From Reutealis trisperma (Eukaryota; Streptophyta; Magnoliopsida; Malpighiales; Euphorbiaceae), in the NCBI GenBank assembly GCA_947687605.1, contig CANTUT010001467.1:242001-306000 (forward strand): DNA of 64,000 nucleotides, read 5' to 3'. Below the pieces are notes generated by a model that had not been told where the DNA came from, ran no database searches, and worked only from the letters and a program-made list of their open reading frames with translations. The position numbers and the translations under genes are program-made. Shown here one piece after another: positions 1-12,960 of the stretch; position 1 is the first letter of the stretch; every line of letters begins with the position of its first letter.

Positions 1-147
1 AACCACATATGAGTCAAAGAGCCTTATGTGGGTCCAACAGTACGTGTTTACTCATTACATCTTTGAAAGCATCAAAAGATTCATCAAGGGGTGGATGATT
101 TTGCTTTCAGCTAATAGATCCAAAAAGGGTTACCCACTTGATGCTAT
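1..147. other. Flanking DNA left of element A
   Basis: Unassigned sequence outside the left LTR of element A. It ends in GCTAT (143-147), the left target-site duplication. I see no ORF or RNA signature. It should join directly to the sequence starting at 19746 if A is removed. Confidence 0.5.
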
Positions 148-2248
148 TGATAACAGTATGTGCCTTAGGAGCCATATAATAGTTATGTAATAGTAGACAT
201 TAATTTCAAATGGCATAATAAATATATTCATAATGTGAAAAGGGTTTCATATAATTGAATATAGTCCTTAAGTATTTATAAGAGGATCTATTCTCAAGTA
301 TTGAGAATATGAGAGACAAATCGCTCTTGTACAAATATTTTAAATATGTTCATAGTTATAGGATTAATGACTGGGCAACATTAATTCCAAAAGACCATCA
401 CCTCTATTTGTTTTCTAGAATTAGTATGTGATACAAATGATTATAGAGGTATTGAGTCTCATGCTGCTTGACATATGATGTCGATGCAAACACGTGGATA
501 TTCATAGGATGAATAGTCAGATTGTGGCATTAGATGATAATAATATAGGGTTTTACTACTTGTTAATTATTTATCATCAAAGTCATAATAATGCATATAA
601 TCCTTTGACTTAAGGGATACTATATCTCATACATAGGTGGTTAGGATTTATTATTGCTTACATAAATGTACTATTCATGTACGGATATATGGCATGTGAT
701 AATTCTAATTTGTTATGTATAGAAGTAAGTGATCGCCAAGATAGAATTCATTACCTTGAGTAAGCGAGTTTAAGATCCTTAAGTTTCTAGCTAGAACAGT
801 AAGATTCACTAGAAAGAGTTTCTAGTAGGAATCTAATTTCATCAAGAATTAGAACTGAGATAAGGACATAGAATCGAGGCACACTAGGGTTTGACATAAA
901 CCATTACCCTAATCGAGATTGGGTTCTTTAATGAAGAGATTCTAGTGCATGATAATTTATGATTGATGGTCCATGTGATGTTTAAAGTTATCAACTATAA
1001 ACATTAATTTCTAATTAGGTAGTCATGATATGAAATGCTAATTGTCACTCATGACTTATGGGACTAAGTTTGAAGTGGGGATTTCACATTAGTAAGGAAA
1101 AATGTTTTTTCTTTCTCATTGCTAATTAGACATGAACCTAGAAAGTCACACACCTAATAGTGATCACCTTCTAAGTATAAAAGGTTTACCATAATAATTA
1201 ATTAAATTGTTTAATTAATTGATTAGTGGTAAAATGATTAAACATGTAATTAAATTTACAAGGACCCTAGCATGTCCTAATGTTTAATCTACGAAGGTTT
1301 CTATTCAATTAAATTTTAATTTGTATATGATGCAAATGAGAAAGATTAAACTGAAAATGATTTGGATTAAATCAAAGACTTAATTTGAAGCTTTTAAGCT
1401 TAGTGAAAACCCTTAATAGATGAGTTATGACCTAAGCCCATATGTGATATGGAAAAGAGGCAATTTAATTAAGGTTTAGGGGTTAGAGAATTTTCTACAA
1501 AGATTAAAATTGTAATTACATCTTATGGCTAACAGAAATGTCCATTTTACCCCTAAATGATAAAATGGTCATTTCGCTATTTAAAGAAGCAAAGTTCAAC
1601 TTTGCCCCTTCACCAAACTGTGAGCTAGAAGAATGTGAAAGGATACTTAAGTCTTTGTGAAGACTTAAGGATAAGTGTTCTAAAGGATATAAAAAACCTT
1701 GAGTTTTTATGTTGCAAAGAGCAAACATCATTTTTCTCATTTTAAATCATTTTAGAGAGAGATGTTGAGAGAGAAAAGAAAAATAAAGAAAGTGTTTCTT
1801 CAATTTTCTTTTTATCTTTAATTCTCTTCTTTATTCTTTATGAAAGAATAAATGCTTGCAAATTGAAAATATGTTTAGTCCAAAACAAACCAAAGAGAAA
1901 CCTTAATTTCCTAAAGGTTTTTGAGGGAAAATCTTGGATCAAAATTGGGCAACCAAGAGAGTGATTCAAGCACACCAAAGAAACCAAGAGGAAACTTGGA
2001 GGTGGGCTAGGTGTGGATGATCTAGAGGCTTCACACTTGGAAAGCTCTTTGATAAAGAAAAAAGGAACTTACAAAAGGTAATATGATTGCTCTTCCTTCT
2101 TCTTTCTATGCACATGTGTTTTATACACAAATTAATTGATTGCTTGAATAGATGTTTGGACTGAAATTGGGTGAAGTGAAATTTTAAAATGTTTGAAATT
2201 TCACCTCGCCACCTTACTTTTACTGCTTTTGGCTCCACCATGCCTTCA
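148..2248 (+). repeat. Element A 5' LTR
   Basis: About 2.1 kb, matching 7618-7785 plus 17747-19745. It begins TGATAACAG and ends CCTTCA two bases before the primer binding site. The two copies differ by many substitutions and by indels, for example a segment near 18920-18975 present only in the 3' copy. Short ORFs inside it are not protein-like and are not conserved between the two LTRs. Confidence 0.92.
1688..1696 (+). promoter_or_regulatory. Candidate TATA box in element A LTR
   Basis: The string TATAAAAAA lies about 560 bases before the LTR end. The counterpart in the 3' LTR near 19185 keeps TATAAAAAC. Position and conservation fit an LTR core promoter. No transcript evidence is visible. 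Confidence 0.4.
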
Positions 2249-2250
2249 AT

Positions 2251-2263
2251 TGGTATCAAAGCC
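2251..2263 (+). promoter_or_regulatory. Primer binding site of element A (initiator tRNA-Met type)
   Basis: TGGTATCAAAGCC begins two bases after the LTR end. The usual plant primer binding site complementary to the 3' end of initiator tRNA-Met is TGGTATCAGAGCC, so there is one mismatch. This is where minus-strand DNA synthesis would have started. Confidence 0.9.
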
Positions 2264-3900
2264 ACTTAAATTCTATATAAAACCATTGTATATGTGGTTT
2301 TGGAGGTTTTTGATTTGGTTGAAAAGAAGTTGTTGTACAAATGTTGTGTTGTCAAACATAGAATTCGCGCCCATGAATTAGAAATCGCAACCCTGAAAAT
2401 GATGTCGCACCTATAAACAATTGGATTAGAACAAATGTTATTTAGGTCGGATTAGGAAAGTCATGATTGCGATTAGTATTTTGTGCCCGCAAAATCTAAA
2501 AGTTGGTCGCGATTTCAGCTTTGTCTCCGCCAAACTTTAATTTTTTCCAAAATTCTTTTGGATTAATTTTTCAATCAAATAAATTTCTATGACGTAAAAT
2601 ATGATTTTAAGCTATAGAGACATTGAATATGTGATATTCAAAAATGGATATTTTGGAAATGTCCTAATGATGAACAACATATCTATAAATGCAATTGTTG
2701 TATATATATATTTTGTTGTTGTTTGAGAGGCATGAATAGTTGATCATGGATTAGAGACCGTAATATATGATTTCTAATGTGGACATGTAATAATTAATTT
2801 TATTATTTGATGGGATATAATTAAATGTTAATTACTCATTTAGGTTAAATCAATTCCATTGAGCCTATAAGCTCTTTTCTTTTGTTAATCTCACCTTGGA
2901 ATGCCAAGGTTACTAATGTACATATATATATGTGGAGATGCAAGAATAAAAAGAGGTTCAACCCATGCAGATGCTTAGTCGGAGCATAAAGATACAAGTG
3001 TTGTAATTTCTTATTTGTAATTTGTTTAGCCTAAATCCCATATCCATTCCTTGTGGCTAGGAAGTGGATTCATAGAATCAATGATCATACCTATGTATAA
3101 ATTATCCATTTTATGAAATATAAATGTGATATATATGAATGCATATGGTGTAGGTTTAAAATGGATAATGTGCAATTTGAGACTAATCAATAAAGGCCAA
3201 AAATCTTCTAAAGAAAAAATTGAGTCATGGTTCTCCATTGGAACAATAATTCAAGAAGATTCAAACACTTATGTCATCGGTTATGGATACATAAGGGTGA
3301 CATATTTGGTTTGAATGTCTTTTTGAAGTTATTGTGAAGCATGTGATGTTACGAGTATAAGATACATTGTATGTCAATAACGAAAATGAGTATATGAGAC
3401 ATATAATGTTCAAATCACTATACTTATTGGTCCAATGGGTTGGACTTGACTAGTTTGAAAAGCCAATAATGACAATGTGTATCTAAGGTTAGAAACACTA
3501 GGAACTGTGTTGATTGAGACTCATAAAGAGTTGTGATAAGCAAGTGTTGTTCACTTGTTAAATATCAAAATTCCAATAATGACAATGTGTGTCTGAGGAA
3601 TTTGTGATAATCTAATAAAAATTCAATCACTTACTAAAAATCCACCCTAACAAGATTTTTGTTCCCTATTTGGAAGTATAGGATTCACCAAATTAGTAGG
3701 ATTACCATTTTGATTGAAGACTAAATCATTATGGTGGCTACACAATTACATAAGTTATTAATCTTGTTATTTTCTGCATTTTGATAATATGAGGTTGACA
3801 AACCCACCCATGAATAATTTTGACTCTTTTGGGCTCACAGGGACTATATCTGTGGTCCTTGCACTTGAGTACATAGTGTATATATTCCATTTGATTTGTT
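2264..3900 (+). other. Element A leader and unrecognisable 5' internal region
   Basis: About 1.6 kb between the primer binding site and the first recognisable gag remains. No reading frame here resembles a known protein. It contains a short direct repeat sharing CCAATAATGACAATGTGT near 3462-3480 and 3571-3590. It probably holds the leader plus a decayed N-terminal gag. Confidence 0.45.
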
Positions 3901-4740
3901 CTTGGTCTTTTAGATAAAAGACTACTCCAAAGGAACATATCAGTCTATATACAATGGAAACAAAATATTGGATGAGGTTGATGCTATATGGTTGTTTTAT
4001 AAGTCAAAGGTTGCAAAGACAACATATGATCATAACAAGACACTAAGTGATTATGCATTGTCTACAAGAGTTATATGATGAGTATAAATACACTGATTAA
4101 TATGAGATATTAAGGCAGTTTTTTTATTTGAATATGAAGAAAATTATAAAGAAAGAAATTGGGAAAGAAAAGAAAGAAAAAGGAAAGGAAAAAAATTATA
4201 AAGGAAGAAAAGAAGAAAGTGTTTCTTCTTGATCTTCATAACTTTTTTTTTCTTTGTCTTTTCCATATTTTTCATTCTTGCTCTTAATCTTACTATTCAA
4301 CTAGGGTAAGAAATTAGAGAAATGAAATCAAAGAAGAAAATATTTCATCTTTAATTTCTTGTTCTTCTATTTTTCTATCTATTATTCTTTATGAAAGAAT
4401 TTGAATTGTAAGAAACCTCTTTTATTTGTTATTAATTTCAATTAAACTAAATTTGAAATTATTTTCGTATGACAATTAATCTCATTAAAAAACTAGAGAA
4501 TCTAGATGTTTTGAAGAATAATAATTTTCAAATAGTTTAATTCTTCAAATTCATTCCAAATTTCCATTAGATGGAAAATTCACTTTAAGGTAATAGAAAA
4601 AGTTTCGATTATAAATCCTAGAATGGAAATTGCAAAGGACAAGTCCATAGATAATGCTATAATTGACAAAAGAAAATGTTTCTATTGTCAATGTTATGAA
4701 TATTGGAAAAGTAATTGTTTTAAGTATTGTGAATACTAAA
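3900..4740 (+). pseudogene. Element A gag remnant with degenerate zinc knuckle
   Basis: The clear signal is at 4677-4718, which reads C-F-Y-C followed by a Y-x-Y-W segment and K-S-N-C. That is the CX2CX4HX4C gag knuckle with the histidine codon CAT changed to TAT. Lysine-rich sequence surrounds it, as in Copia gag. Upstream (about 3960-4080) there are fragments that could be the gag core, but these are weak. The frame is broken by many stops. Gag would have formed the virus-like particle and bound RNA through this knuckle. Confidence 0.6.
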
Positions 4741-4979
4741 AGATAAAGAGAAGGATAAATCTTGTGAAGGAAAATCTATCTCTTGTTACTATATTCCAAT
4801 GATTCATATAGTTCATTAGTTGCTATGATTCATGAATAAGTGCTTTTATGCCATATGCAAGATCCAAGTATGCAACAGAAGCATGGAGTTTAGATGAAGT
4901 GATTTTGAAAAATCTAAGGGGCAAAGTGTTATTTCCAAAGAGCTTTTAAAATACTTTATGATAATTTTACAAATCATAT

Positions 4980-5180
4980 TTTATATGTCTTGTATGTACT
5001 TAATGATAATTTTAAAATCTTATTTTGTAAATCATATATGTATTTTATACTTAAGCTATATTATTTTGTAACTTCAAGGAATTGTGAATTTCATTTCGAG
5101 AAAAATGTTTGCATGGTTTATTATGGTAATAAACTTAAGAGTATGAATTATATATTTGATGTATTATTATTAAGGTAATA
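4980..5180 (+). pseudogene. Element A protease / GAG-pre-integrase region remnant (weak)
   Basis: A 62-codon open stretch (4990-5178) contains C-E-F-H-F-E and Y-Y-G-N-K-L-K. These are reminiscent of the segment just before integrase in Copia polyproteins, and the position between the gag knuckle and integrase fits. Similarity is low and could be partly chance in AT-rich sequence. Confidence 0.3.
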
Positions 5181-5379
5181 ACAATAAAACAACTCCAAGT
5201 GTTTTTATGATAATGCCATAAAGAACTTCAATATATAACCACTATGATTTCTTTAATTAGTTTGTTTAGTTGAAGATAAGACAACTTAGTTGGATAACAT
5301 GTGTCACTACCTATTAGGGTGTGCACTTGTTTCAACTTAGAAGTCTAGTATCTAATGCAAAAACAAACTAGACCACCTT

Positions 5380-5640
5380 TTGTTGGACAAAAGGATAGAA
5401 ATTGAAGTAGTTTTAGAATTTATGCATACAGATGCATCAATATCATTTGTGAAATGGTTAATTGGAGTTTTTCCTAATTCATCGTATTTATCTAAATATA
5501 TGATGTTGACCCATTCAAAAAAAGGTAAATAAAATGAATTATTCATTTGAATTCATTAAAATGTTCAAGGAATTCAAGATGAAAAAGAAAATAAATATTA
5601 AGGATATTTCATGGAAAAAGTGGAAAGAGTATCATAACCC
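5380..5640 (+). pseudogene. Element A integrase core remnant
   Basis: Translation near 5404-5450 gives L-E-F-M-H-T-D, matching the start of the Copia integrase core, where this aspartate is the first catalytic residue. Near 5540-5620 it gives S-F-E-F-I-K-M-F-K-E-F-K, matching the conserved segment before the R-S-D-R-G-G-E motif. That second catalytic motif is not recognisable. Stops and frameshifts separate the pieces. Integrase would have joined element cDNA to the host chromosome. Confidence 0.6.
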
Positions 5641-6017
5641 TTTAATCTGATCGAAATGGGGATAACTCGATTACCAATTTTGAGGAATTTCCTAAATACA
5701 AAATTAGTATATAATCATAATTCTGTTTGGGAAAATCATACTTGATGGAATACTCAAAAGAATAAATTACAACATATATGATATGATGTAATAGATGATG
5801 AACTATAAAAGTTTTTATTTTTTTCCTTTTGGAAATTTACAATTAATAGCACAATATTCTTAAATATAATTTTCTCCAAAGCTTATCTAATTCTAATTCA
5901 TAAATAATATGATATGGACAGATATCAAAATTCTTACTTATAATTTGATTTGAGAAATCTAGCTTAGTTAATAAGCTAAAGTTAGACAATTGAAAAATAA
6001 TTCTAATTAAGATAAGG

Positions 6018-6125
6018 TTTGTTGGATATCCTAAAGGTGGTTTAAGATAGTATTTCTATCTTTTGCATAACAAATAGTTGTTAGCAAAGATATTATTTCT
6101 TGATAAAGTATTTATTCAAGACAGT
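6018..6125 (+). pseudogene. Element A integrase C-terminal segment
   Basis: The translation F-V-G-Y-P-K-G-G, then a stop, then Y-F-Y matches the conserved Copia block just after the integrase core (usually F-V-G-Y-P-K-x-T-x-G-Y-x-F-Y). It is followed by N-K and F-L-D-K, matching the rest of that block. Its place between the integrase core and the reverse transcriptase supports the Copia assignment. Confidence 0.6.
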
Positions 6126-6659
6126 GACATATTGAGAAAGGTAGAATAATTGGGTGAATTTCATCCAATAATATCCAACAAAGTGATCAAAATAAATTTG
6201 ATCAACCTTGTGAAAAGTTTAAAACTAACTATATGTTTTATCCTTATAAGATACTAAAAGGTTTAGTAGAATATCTAATTTTTCTATAAGATATGATTTT
6301 CTTTATATGAATACATAATAGTTTTATATTCATGATGAGATAAATCATGAGATAGTAAAATATCTAATCTTATGAAAAATATAATTTCCTTTACATGAAT
6401 GCACAAAAGTTGTAAATTCATCATGAAGCAAATTATGAGATGATTCTATTATAACTATATGTGATATAGCAATGCATAATGATTATGAGTTTGACATATA
6501 GATATCAATTCTAGTTTTCCTTCTCTAGAAAAGAAAACATAATCATAGAATAAATCTAAAGGCTTAGAGTCTTAAGAAAATTCCAAAGTATTCAAAACCT
6601 TAATGAGTTGTATCATCGCAAGATGAGTTCTTAATGTGCAAAAGGATAGTGGGAGTATC

Positions 6660-7110
6660 CTCACTTTCAATTTTTGTATATGGATAACACATTGGTTTGT
6701 AAAAGTATTAATATATTTGCATTTGTAAAATGGTTTGACCATTACTTTCTTCATTTAGAATTAAGATAAATATTTACATTCTTATTAATTCATATCTATA
6801 GAGATAGATTGAAGAGAATGTTAAATATGTCTATGTCAATATTTGGAAAAGATGTTGAAAAGTTCAACATGCTATTTCCAAAAGTTTTATTTACTACAAT
6901 TTTGATATCCACCTTTTGAAGGTTGATTCCCTAAATACCCAAAGAAAGTATGGCATGGATTCCTTATAGTATGACTATAAGAAATCTAAATTATACAAGA
7001 GTTGCATAATGACCCGAACATCGAGAATGTTGTTAGTATGACTAACAAATTCTAATCCTATTAAGGATTAAATTATTGGAAATATAATCAATATTATTCT
7101 AAAGTACTTG
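6660..7110 (+). pseudogene. Element A reverse transcriptase remnant
   Basis: At 6677-6688 the frame reads Y-M-D-N followed by T-L-V, corresponding to the Y-V-D-D catalytic motif with the second aspartate changed to asparagine. At 6794-6872 it reads I-Y-R-D-R-L-K-R-M-L then M-S-M-S-I-F, the conserved connection after the palm domain. At 6945-7110 come S-L-x-Y and I-I-L-K-Y-L-R, the end of the domain. The N-terminal fingers (6130-6650) are unrecognisable or deleted. Confidence 0.62.
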
Positions 7111-7179
7111 AGAAGTATCTAAGATTTAATTTTGAGAAATGAAGAATGTTACTACATAAATGATAGAGAGTCTATCATT

Positions 7180-7600
7180 GAGATTGTTGTTATTTATGAT
7201 GAAGAAATAATTTGCTAGAAAAGTTCTAAGCAAATTATTATTACAAACTTCATTATGGAAGCCAATTTCGCTATATAGGATGTTGTAAATAAGAAATTAT
7301 TTTGGATTCAGCAGTTATGAACTGTTTTGAGAGTTTCTCTAGTACGTCATGAGTATCTCTCTGTTATAATAATAATGGAACTTCGCTTATGGCAAGGGAA
7401 CTTGAGTCTCACATTGACATCTAGAATATTTTGAAAGGTATTAAGATATTAACAAATCAATTGTTGGAATGGGCCATTTTAGCCTTGTAGAAAATAGCGT
7501 TAACCATTAACTTGGTTAATCGATTGACTAAAGTCAAAAGTTAGTAAAAGTTAAACTTCATCTTGAGAAGATGAGTTTTTGATACTAAGCAAAATGGCTT
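7180..7600 (+). pseudogene. Element A RNase H remnant
   Basis: Starting at 7213 the frame reads C, stop, K-S-S-K-Q, then M-E-A-N-F. This is the Copia hallmark S-W-K-S-S-K-Q ... E-A-E-Y with the tryptophan TGG changed to TAG at 7216-7218. A second block near 7355-7420 corresponds to the C-D-N ... S-H-x-x-x-K-H-I segment. RNase H removes the RNA template during reverse transcription. The gene ends shortly before the purine tract. Confidence 0.68.
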
Positions 7601-7603
7601 TAG

Positions 7604-7617
7604 TGCAAGTGGGAGAT
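7604..7617 (+). promoter_or_regulatory. Polypurine tract of element A
   Basis: The sequence GCAAGTGGGAGAT directly precedes the 3' LTR. CAAGTGGGAGAT followed by TG is the usual Copia plus-strand priming site. Confidence 0.85.
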
Positions 7618-7785
7618 TGATAGCAATATATGCCTTAGGAGTTATATAATAGTTATGTAATAGTATATATTAATTCCTAATGCCATAATAAATATATTCA
7701 TAATGTGAAAAGGGTTTCATATCATTGAATATAGTTCTTAAGTATCTGTAAAAGGATCTACACTCAAGTGTTGAGAATATAAGAG
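7618..7785 (+). repeat. Element A 3' LTR, left part
   Basis: It matches 148-315 of the 5' LTR. It stops at AAGAG (7781-7785), the left target-site duplication of element B, and resumes at 17747. Confidence 0.92.
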
Positions 7786-8951
7786 TGTAATACCCAAGTC
7801 TCCCACAGCTTATTCTAGTTATTATTGATTCTAAGTCTAGATCTTTAAATGTTATCATAGTATAGAAATGAAAGGGAATTGGTTATAACTTTATGACTTT
7901 GTGCGAAAAGTTTGCTTACTTTACGATTTTATCATGACTAATCATGCTTTAATGAATTGAATAGAGTCCATATGATAACTAGTGATGTATGCATAAAAGT
8001 TAATGCATAGAAGTTAAGAAACATAAATTTGAAAGTTATAGTGAAAGGAAAGAAAGGAATTTTAAAAGGAAAATTTCTAAGTATGTTAATGGGCTTATGG
8101 GCTTGTTAATAGACTTTGAAATAACAAAGGCCCAAGGCTAATACGAGGAGGCCTGCCCATTGGGCCCAAGAATTATAGAACATCAAAAGATGTGAGCTAA
8201 AATGTTTGGCCCAAGATAATGAAACATATGTTGTAGAGATTAGGTCATACAAATTTGACTAACTAGCCACAAAAATTAACTAAGTCAAAATCCTAAACCA
8301 AGTAAAACTCTCACAATTTGTACATATAAGTCTAGGTTGACTTTGACCACTCTAACACCATTTGATGATGATCACCACTGTAAAGAGAATCCTAGCCATC
8401 CAACTTGATGCAATATTAACCATTCATTAAGATCAAATCCTAGCCATTGGATTTAGCTTGATAAATCCACACCATCCAACCCAATATATATATATAAGCA
8501 AAAATATGTTTAGAAAACAAATTTAGCCTCTCTTTACACCAAAGTCCTACACTAAGAAAAGATATTCTCTCTAACACACTTGCAATAAGAGCCTAACCAA
8601 ATCAAAGCTAACCAAGGTGAGGAATTACGCCCATCTACTCTTTTCTATGTTCTAAGGTTAATTTTAGTAATTTGACTGCTTAAAAATCTCTTTTACACCA
8701 TAAAAAAATTCAACCAATCTAGGGTAATTATACATAAGATGTGCTTTTGAATGATTTTAGATGAAGATAAATGATTTATAAGTGTTAGAATGAGTTTTGG
8801 GAATGTGATTCAAGCTTTGGAAATCTTAAAGGCATAAACATAGTCAAAAGAGGAACTTGGTATTCTAATATTAGATGGTGATAATTAAGTGATCATATAT
8901 GGTATATGATATACTAATTTCATATTTCTTTAACTAATTTGAAGATTTGAT
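7786..8951 (+). repeat. Element B truncated 5' LTR
   Basis: It aligns with 14967-16112 of the 3' LTR and then stops at GAAGATTTGATG. From there the sequence matches the internal region of element C at about 24505. The last ~1.6 kb of the LTR, the primer binding site and the upstream small ORF are therefore deleted. The join shares TTGAT with the other side. Confidence 0.88.
8485..8497 (+). promoter_or_regulatory. Candidate TATA box, element B 5' LTR
   Basis: A TATATATATATAAGC string is preserved as TATATATAAGC at 15651 in the 3' LTR. It is followed by a pyrimidine-rich AGCCTCTCT stretch suitable for a transcript start. Confidence 0.4.
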
Positions 8952-9103
8952 GTACATCTTAAGACTTTGATTTAAGAAATAACTCATTCTTATACTCTTG
9001 GAAGCATGGCTAAATTATTTTATCTATCGCTTTCGTGAATTTCCTCATTTGTATTCCTGTAATGAGATTATAGAGGAGGTAAGTTGGATCCTACTAAAGA
9101 TGT
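8952..9103 (+). other. Element B leader remnant
   Basis: Homologous to 24505-24650 in element C, including TAAGTTGGATCCTA. It is noncoding and leads into the microsatellite. Confidence 0.7.
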
Positions 9104-10263
<1,160 letters not shown>

Positions 10264-10300
10264 TGAGCTAAAAGAAAGTATTATTAATATTGTGGCTTCA

Positions 10301-11640
10301 ATGCTACCTCAAGGAATAGAACAAGAGAGGCAACGATCTCAAGAGGTCGAGAGTATCGCTCCAGATGCAGCACCTAATGTTGCATCCATAAGGGATGATG
10401 ATAGGGAGGCAACTCGATCAAGACAACACACAGTAGATAGAAGAGAACAAGGATTGCCAGGAGGTATGGATGCATTGATGTAAGAAAATCAAGAACTAAG
10501 GCGACAATTTGAGGAACTGAGGTGAAGGCAGGAAATGCCTCCACCACCTGTAATGCCACCTATTCCTAGAGTTAGAAATATTCCTCCTCTCCCACCAAGG
10601 GAACCACATTGTGTTTGAAGAAGAATGTTACCAGAAGAGGAAGTGTCAATGAATGATTTTAAGAAGATGAAACCCTTTAAGTTTGAAGGAGGAGAAGGGG
10701 AGGATCCCCAAGAATTTTTAGAGGAATTAGATAAGATAGCTCAGAGACTATCATGCTATAATGAAAAGCTAATTAAAGTAATGGGGCTATAACTCTAGAA
10801 GGATGCATGGGAATGGTTCCAAAAGGTGATTAAGGACCAGCTATATGGAGACAACCCTCCTACTTAGGTCGAGTTCAAACAAAGGCTAATAGACTAGCTG
10901 TATAGAGACGACCCTCCTACCTAGGCTGAGTTTAAACAAAGACTAATGGATGAGTTCTTAACTGAAGGAGAAAGACAAAATCATGCCCTACAATTCAAGC
11001 AATTGAAGCAAAAGCCTAGAATGTCTATATCAGAGTATGCTCGACAGTTTAAACGTCTGAGTAAGTATGCCTCTCATATAATGCCTACTGAAGCAAGTAG
11101 GATTGATTGATTTCAAAGGGGATTGATTGCTCCAATTTATAATGTTTTGGTAGCCATCGATTTCTCCACTATGACATGCTCATTAATAAAGCTAAGCTTA
11201 TGGAGTCATAACACAAAGCCAAAAGAGCTGAATAAGTAAAAAGAGAGCATACACACAAGGGAAAATGAAAAAGTGCAAAACAGGCAGCAATGGGAAGGCT
11301 CTACCAAGGTAAGGGTCGTGAACATGTTTCCATAATATCTACTCCATACCAGCAGAGAATGGGAGGACAAAGTCAAGTTCAGGCTGAAAGTGCCTCAGTT
11401 GCCTTGGTCCTAGGCAATAATAACACATACCAAACAAGACCACAAGGTTAGCCAATACCTCCTTACACTACGTGTGGGCGATAGCATCATGGAGCCTGTC
11501 AAAGAGCCATAAGAGCATGCCTATATTGTGGACAAGTAAGACATTTTATCAATGCTTGTCTAATAATTGTCAACCTAAGGACAGCTACAGAGGCTTCATA
11601 GCCCACTATGTAAATGAATCGACTAGAAAATCATGGATCT
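10301..11640 (+). pseudogene. gag: Element B gag pseudogene
   Basis: Translation from ATG 10301 gives an acidic/basic N-terminus, a short coiled-coil-like region (about 10460-10530), then the capsid segment F-x-G-G-E-G-E-D-P-Q-E-F-L-E-E-L-D-K (10675-10740). The zinc knuckle at 11518-11559 is intact: C-L-Y-C-G-Q-V-R-H-F-I-N-A-C. Stops interrupt it, for example TAA at 10481 where element C has CAA. A 57-bp in-frame tandem duplication lies at 10841-10954. Gag is the particle protein and binds genomic RNA. Confidence 0.82.
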
Positions 11641-11784
11641 GGAGGATGAGGTCGTGGTACTAGACAATCCTTAGGCAATGTGCGAGCTATAGAGGGTAGA
11701 GGTAGAGGAAAGTCTATGCACTTAGCCAATAAGATGCTTGCACATCCCATAATGTTGTTACAGGTAACATCCTCATCCAATCTA

Positions 11785-11972
11785 TTAATGTAAGATGTTT
11801 GTTTGATTCTAGTGCAAAGCATTCATTTATTCCACCATGTTTTGCTAAGAAATTAAATAAGAATAAGGAGATGATGAATTCACTTTTTCACGGTGATAGG
11901 AGTAGCTTTACTATGAACTTTATATTAGCTATTACGGCAGAAAGATTATTAAGGAAGGTTTGTTAAGCATAT
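11785..11972 (+). pseudogene. Element B protease pseudogene (internally deleted)
   Basis: The active-site region at about 11798-11835 reads L-F-D-S-S-A-K-H-S-F, where the aspartic-protease motif D-S-G has become D-S-S (GGT to AGT). After about 11876 the frame jumps to sequence that in element C lies 240 bases further on, so most of the protease domain is missing. The join shares TGAA. Confidence 0.75.
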
Positions 11973-12960
11973 TTGGCACATGTTATAGATATTGAGAAAG
12001 TAGAGAAATCTGTTAAGAAGATACCTATAATAGATGAGTTCCTTGATGTGTTTCTTGAGGATTTACTAGGAATGCCACCAGATAGGAAGGTAGAGTTCAC
12101 AATTAAGCTCTTACCTTTAACTCTACCAATATCGATACCACCTCATCGAATGGCACATTCAGAGCTAAAAGAATTGAAAGTTCAATTACAAGACCTGCTT
12201 GATAAGGGTTGTTAGGCTAAGTAGTTCCCATTGGAGTACTTCAGTTCTGTTTGTAAAAAAGAAAGATGGGTCCTTAAGGCTATGTATTGATTATAGACAA
12301 TTGAATAAGGTAACTGTGAAGAATAAATATCCTCTACCGAGGATTGATGATTTATTTGATCAGTTGCAGGGAGCTAGTTATTTCTCTAAGATAGACTTAA
12401 GATTGAGTTATCATCAACTCAAGATCCGATAGGAAGACATTTGCAAGACCGCATTTAGAATAAGATATAGGCATTACGAGTTTACAATACTGCCATTTGG
12501 TTTGATGAATGCACCAGCCATTTTTATGGACTTGATGAATCGGGTGTTTAAGCTATTTCTAGAAAAATTTGTAATTGTGTTTATTGATGATATTTTAGTT
12601 TATTTGAGGAGTAAGGAAGAACATGAGGAACACTTAAAAATAGTGTTGCAAGCCTTAAGGGAGCATAAATTGTATGCTAAATTATCTAAATGTGATTTAT
12701 GGATGGAACAAGTCTGCTTCCTTGGACATATAGTGAGTAAAGAAGGAATCAAGGTAGATCCTAAGAAAGTAGAAGCATTAGCAAATTGGTCTCGACCCAC
12801 AACTGTTATGGAAGTAAGGAGTTTCTTAGGTATGGTGAGTTACTATCACCGTTTTATAAAGGATTTTTTGAGAACAGCAGTACCGCTAATGAGGCTTACA
12901 AGAAAGCAAGTTAAGTTTAAGTGGGATGAGACTTGTGAAGAGAGTTTCCTAAAATGTAGG
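11973..12960 (+). pseudogene. Element B reverse transcriptase pseudogene
   Basis: N-terminal V-D/I-D-E-F-x-D-V-F segment (11973-12215), then L-C-I-D-Y-R-Q-L-N-K (12270-12310) and I-D-L-R-L-S-Y-H-Q at 12393-12420. The catalytic block F-I-D-D-I-L at 12580-12600 is intact. The K-Y-P-L-P-R-I-D-D fingers motif is present. A frameshift near 12210 and a stop at 12430 break it. It continues into the thumb, F-L-G-x-x-x-Y-Y-H-R-F-I, at 12820-12860. Reverse transcriptase copies element RNA to cDNA. Confidence 0.88.

Noticed and set aside
2193..2381. Hydrophobic ORF with leucine run at the end of element A's LTR (also 19690-19872)
   Set aside because: It spans the LTR end and primer binding site. The resemblance to a signal peptide comes from a CT-rich LTR terminus, and downstream codons are unrelated in the two copies.
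3026..3314. Overlapping ORFs in element A's leader (3026-3238 - and 3126-3314 +)
   Set aside because: AT-rich chance frames with no similarity to Copia gag or other proteins that I recognise.
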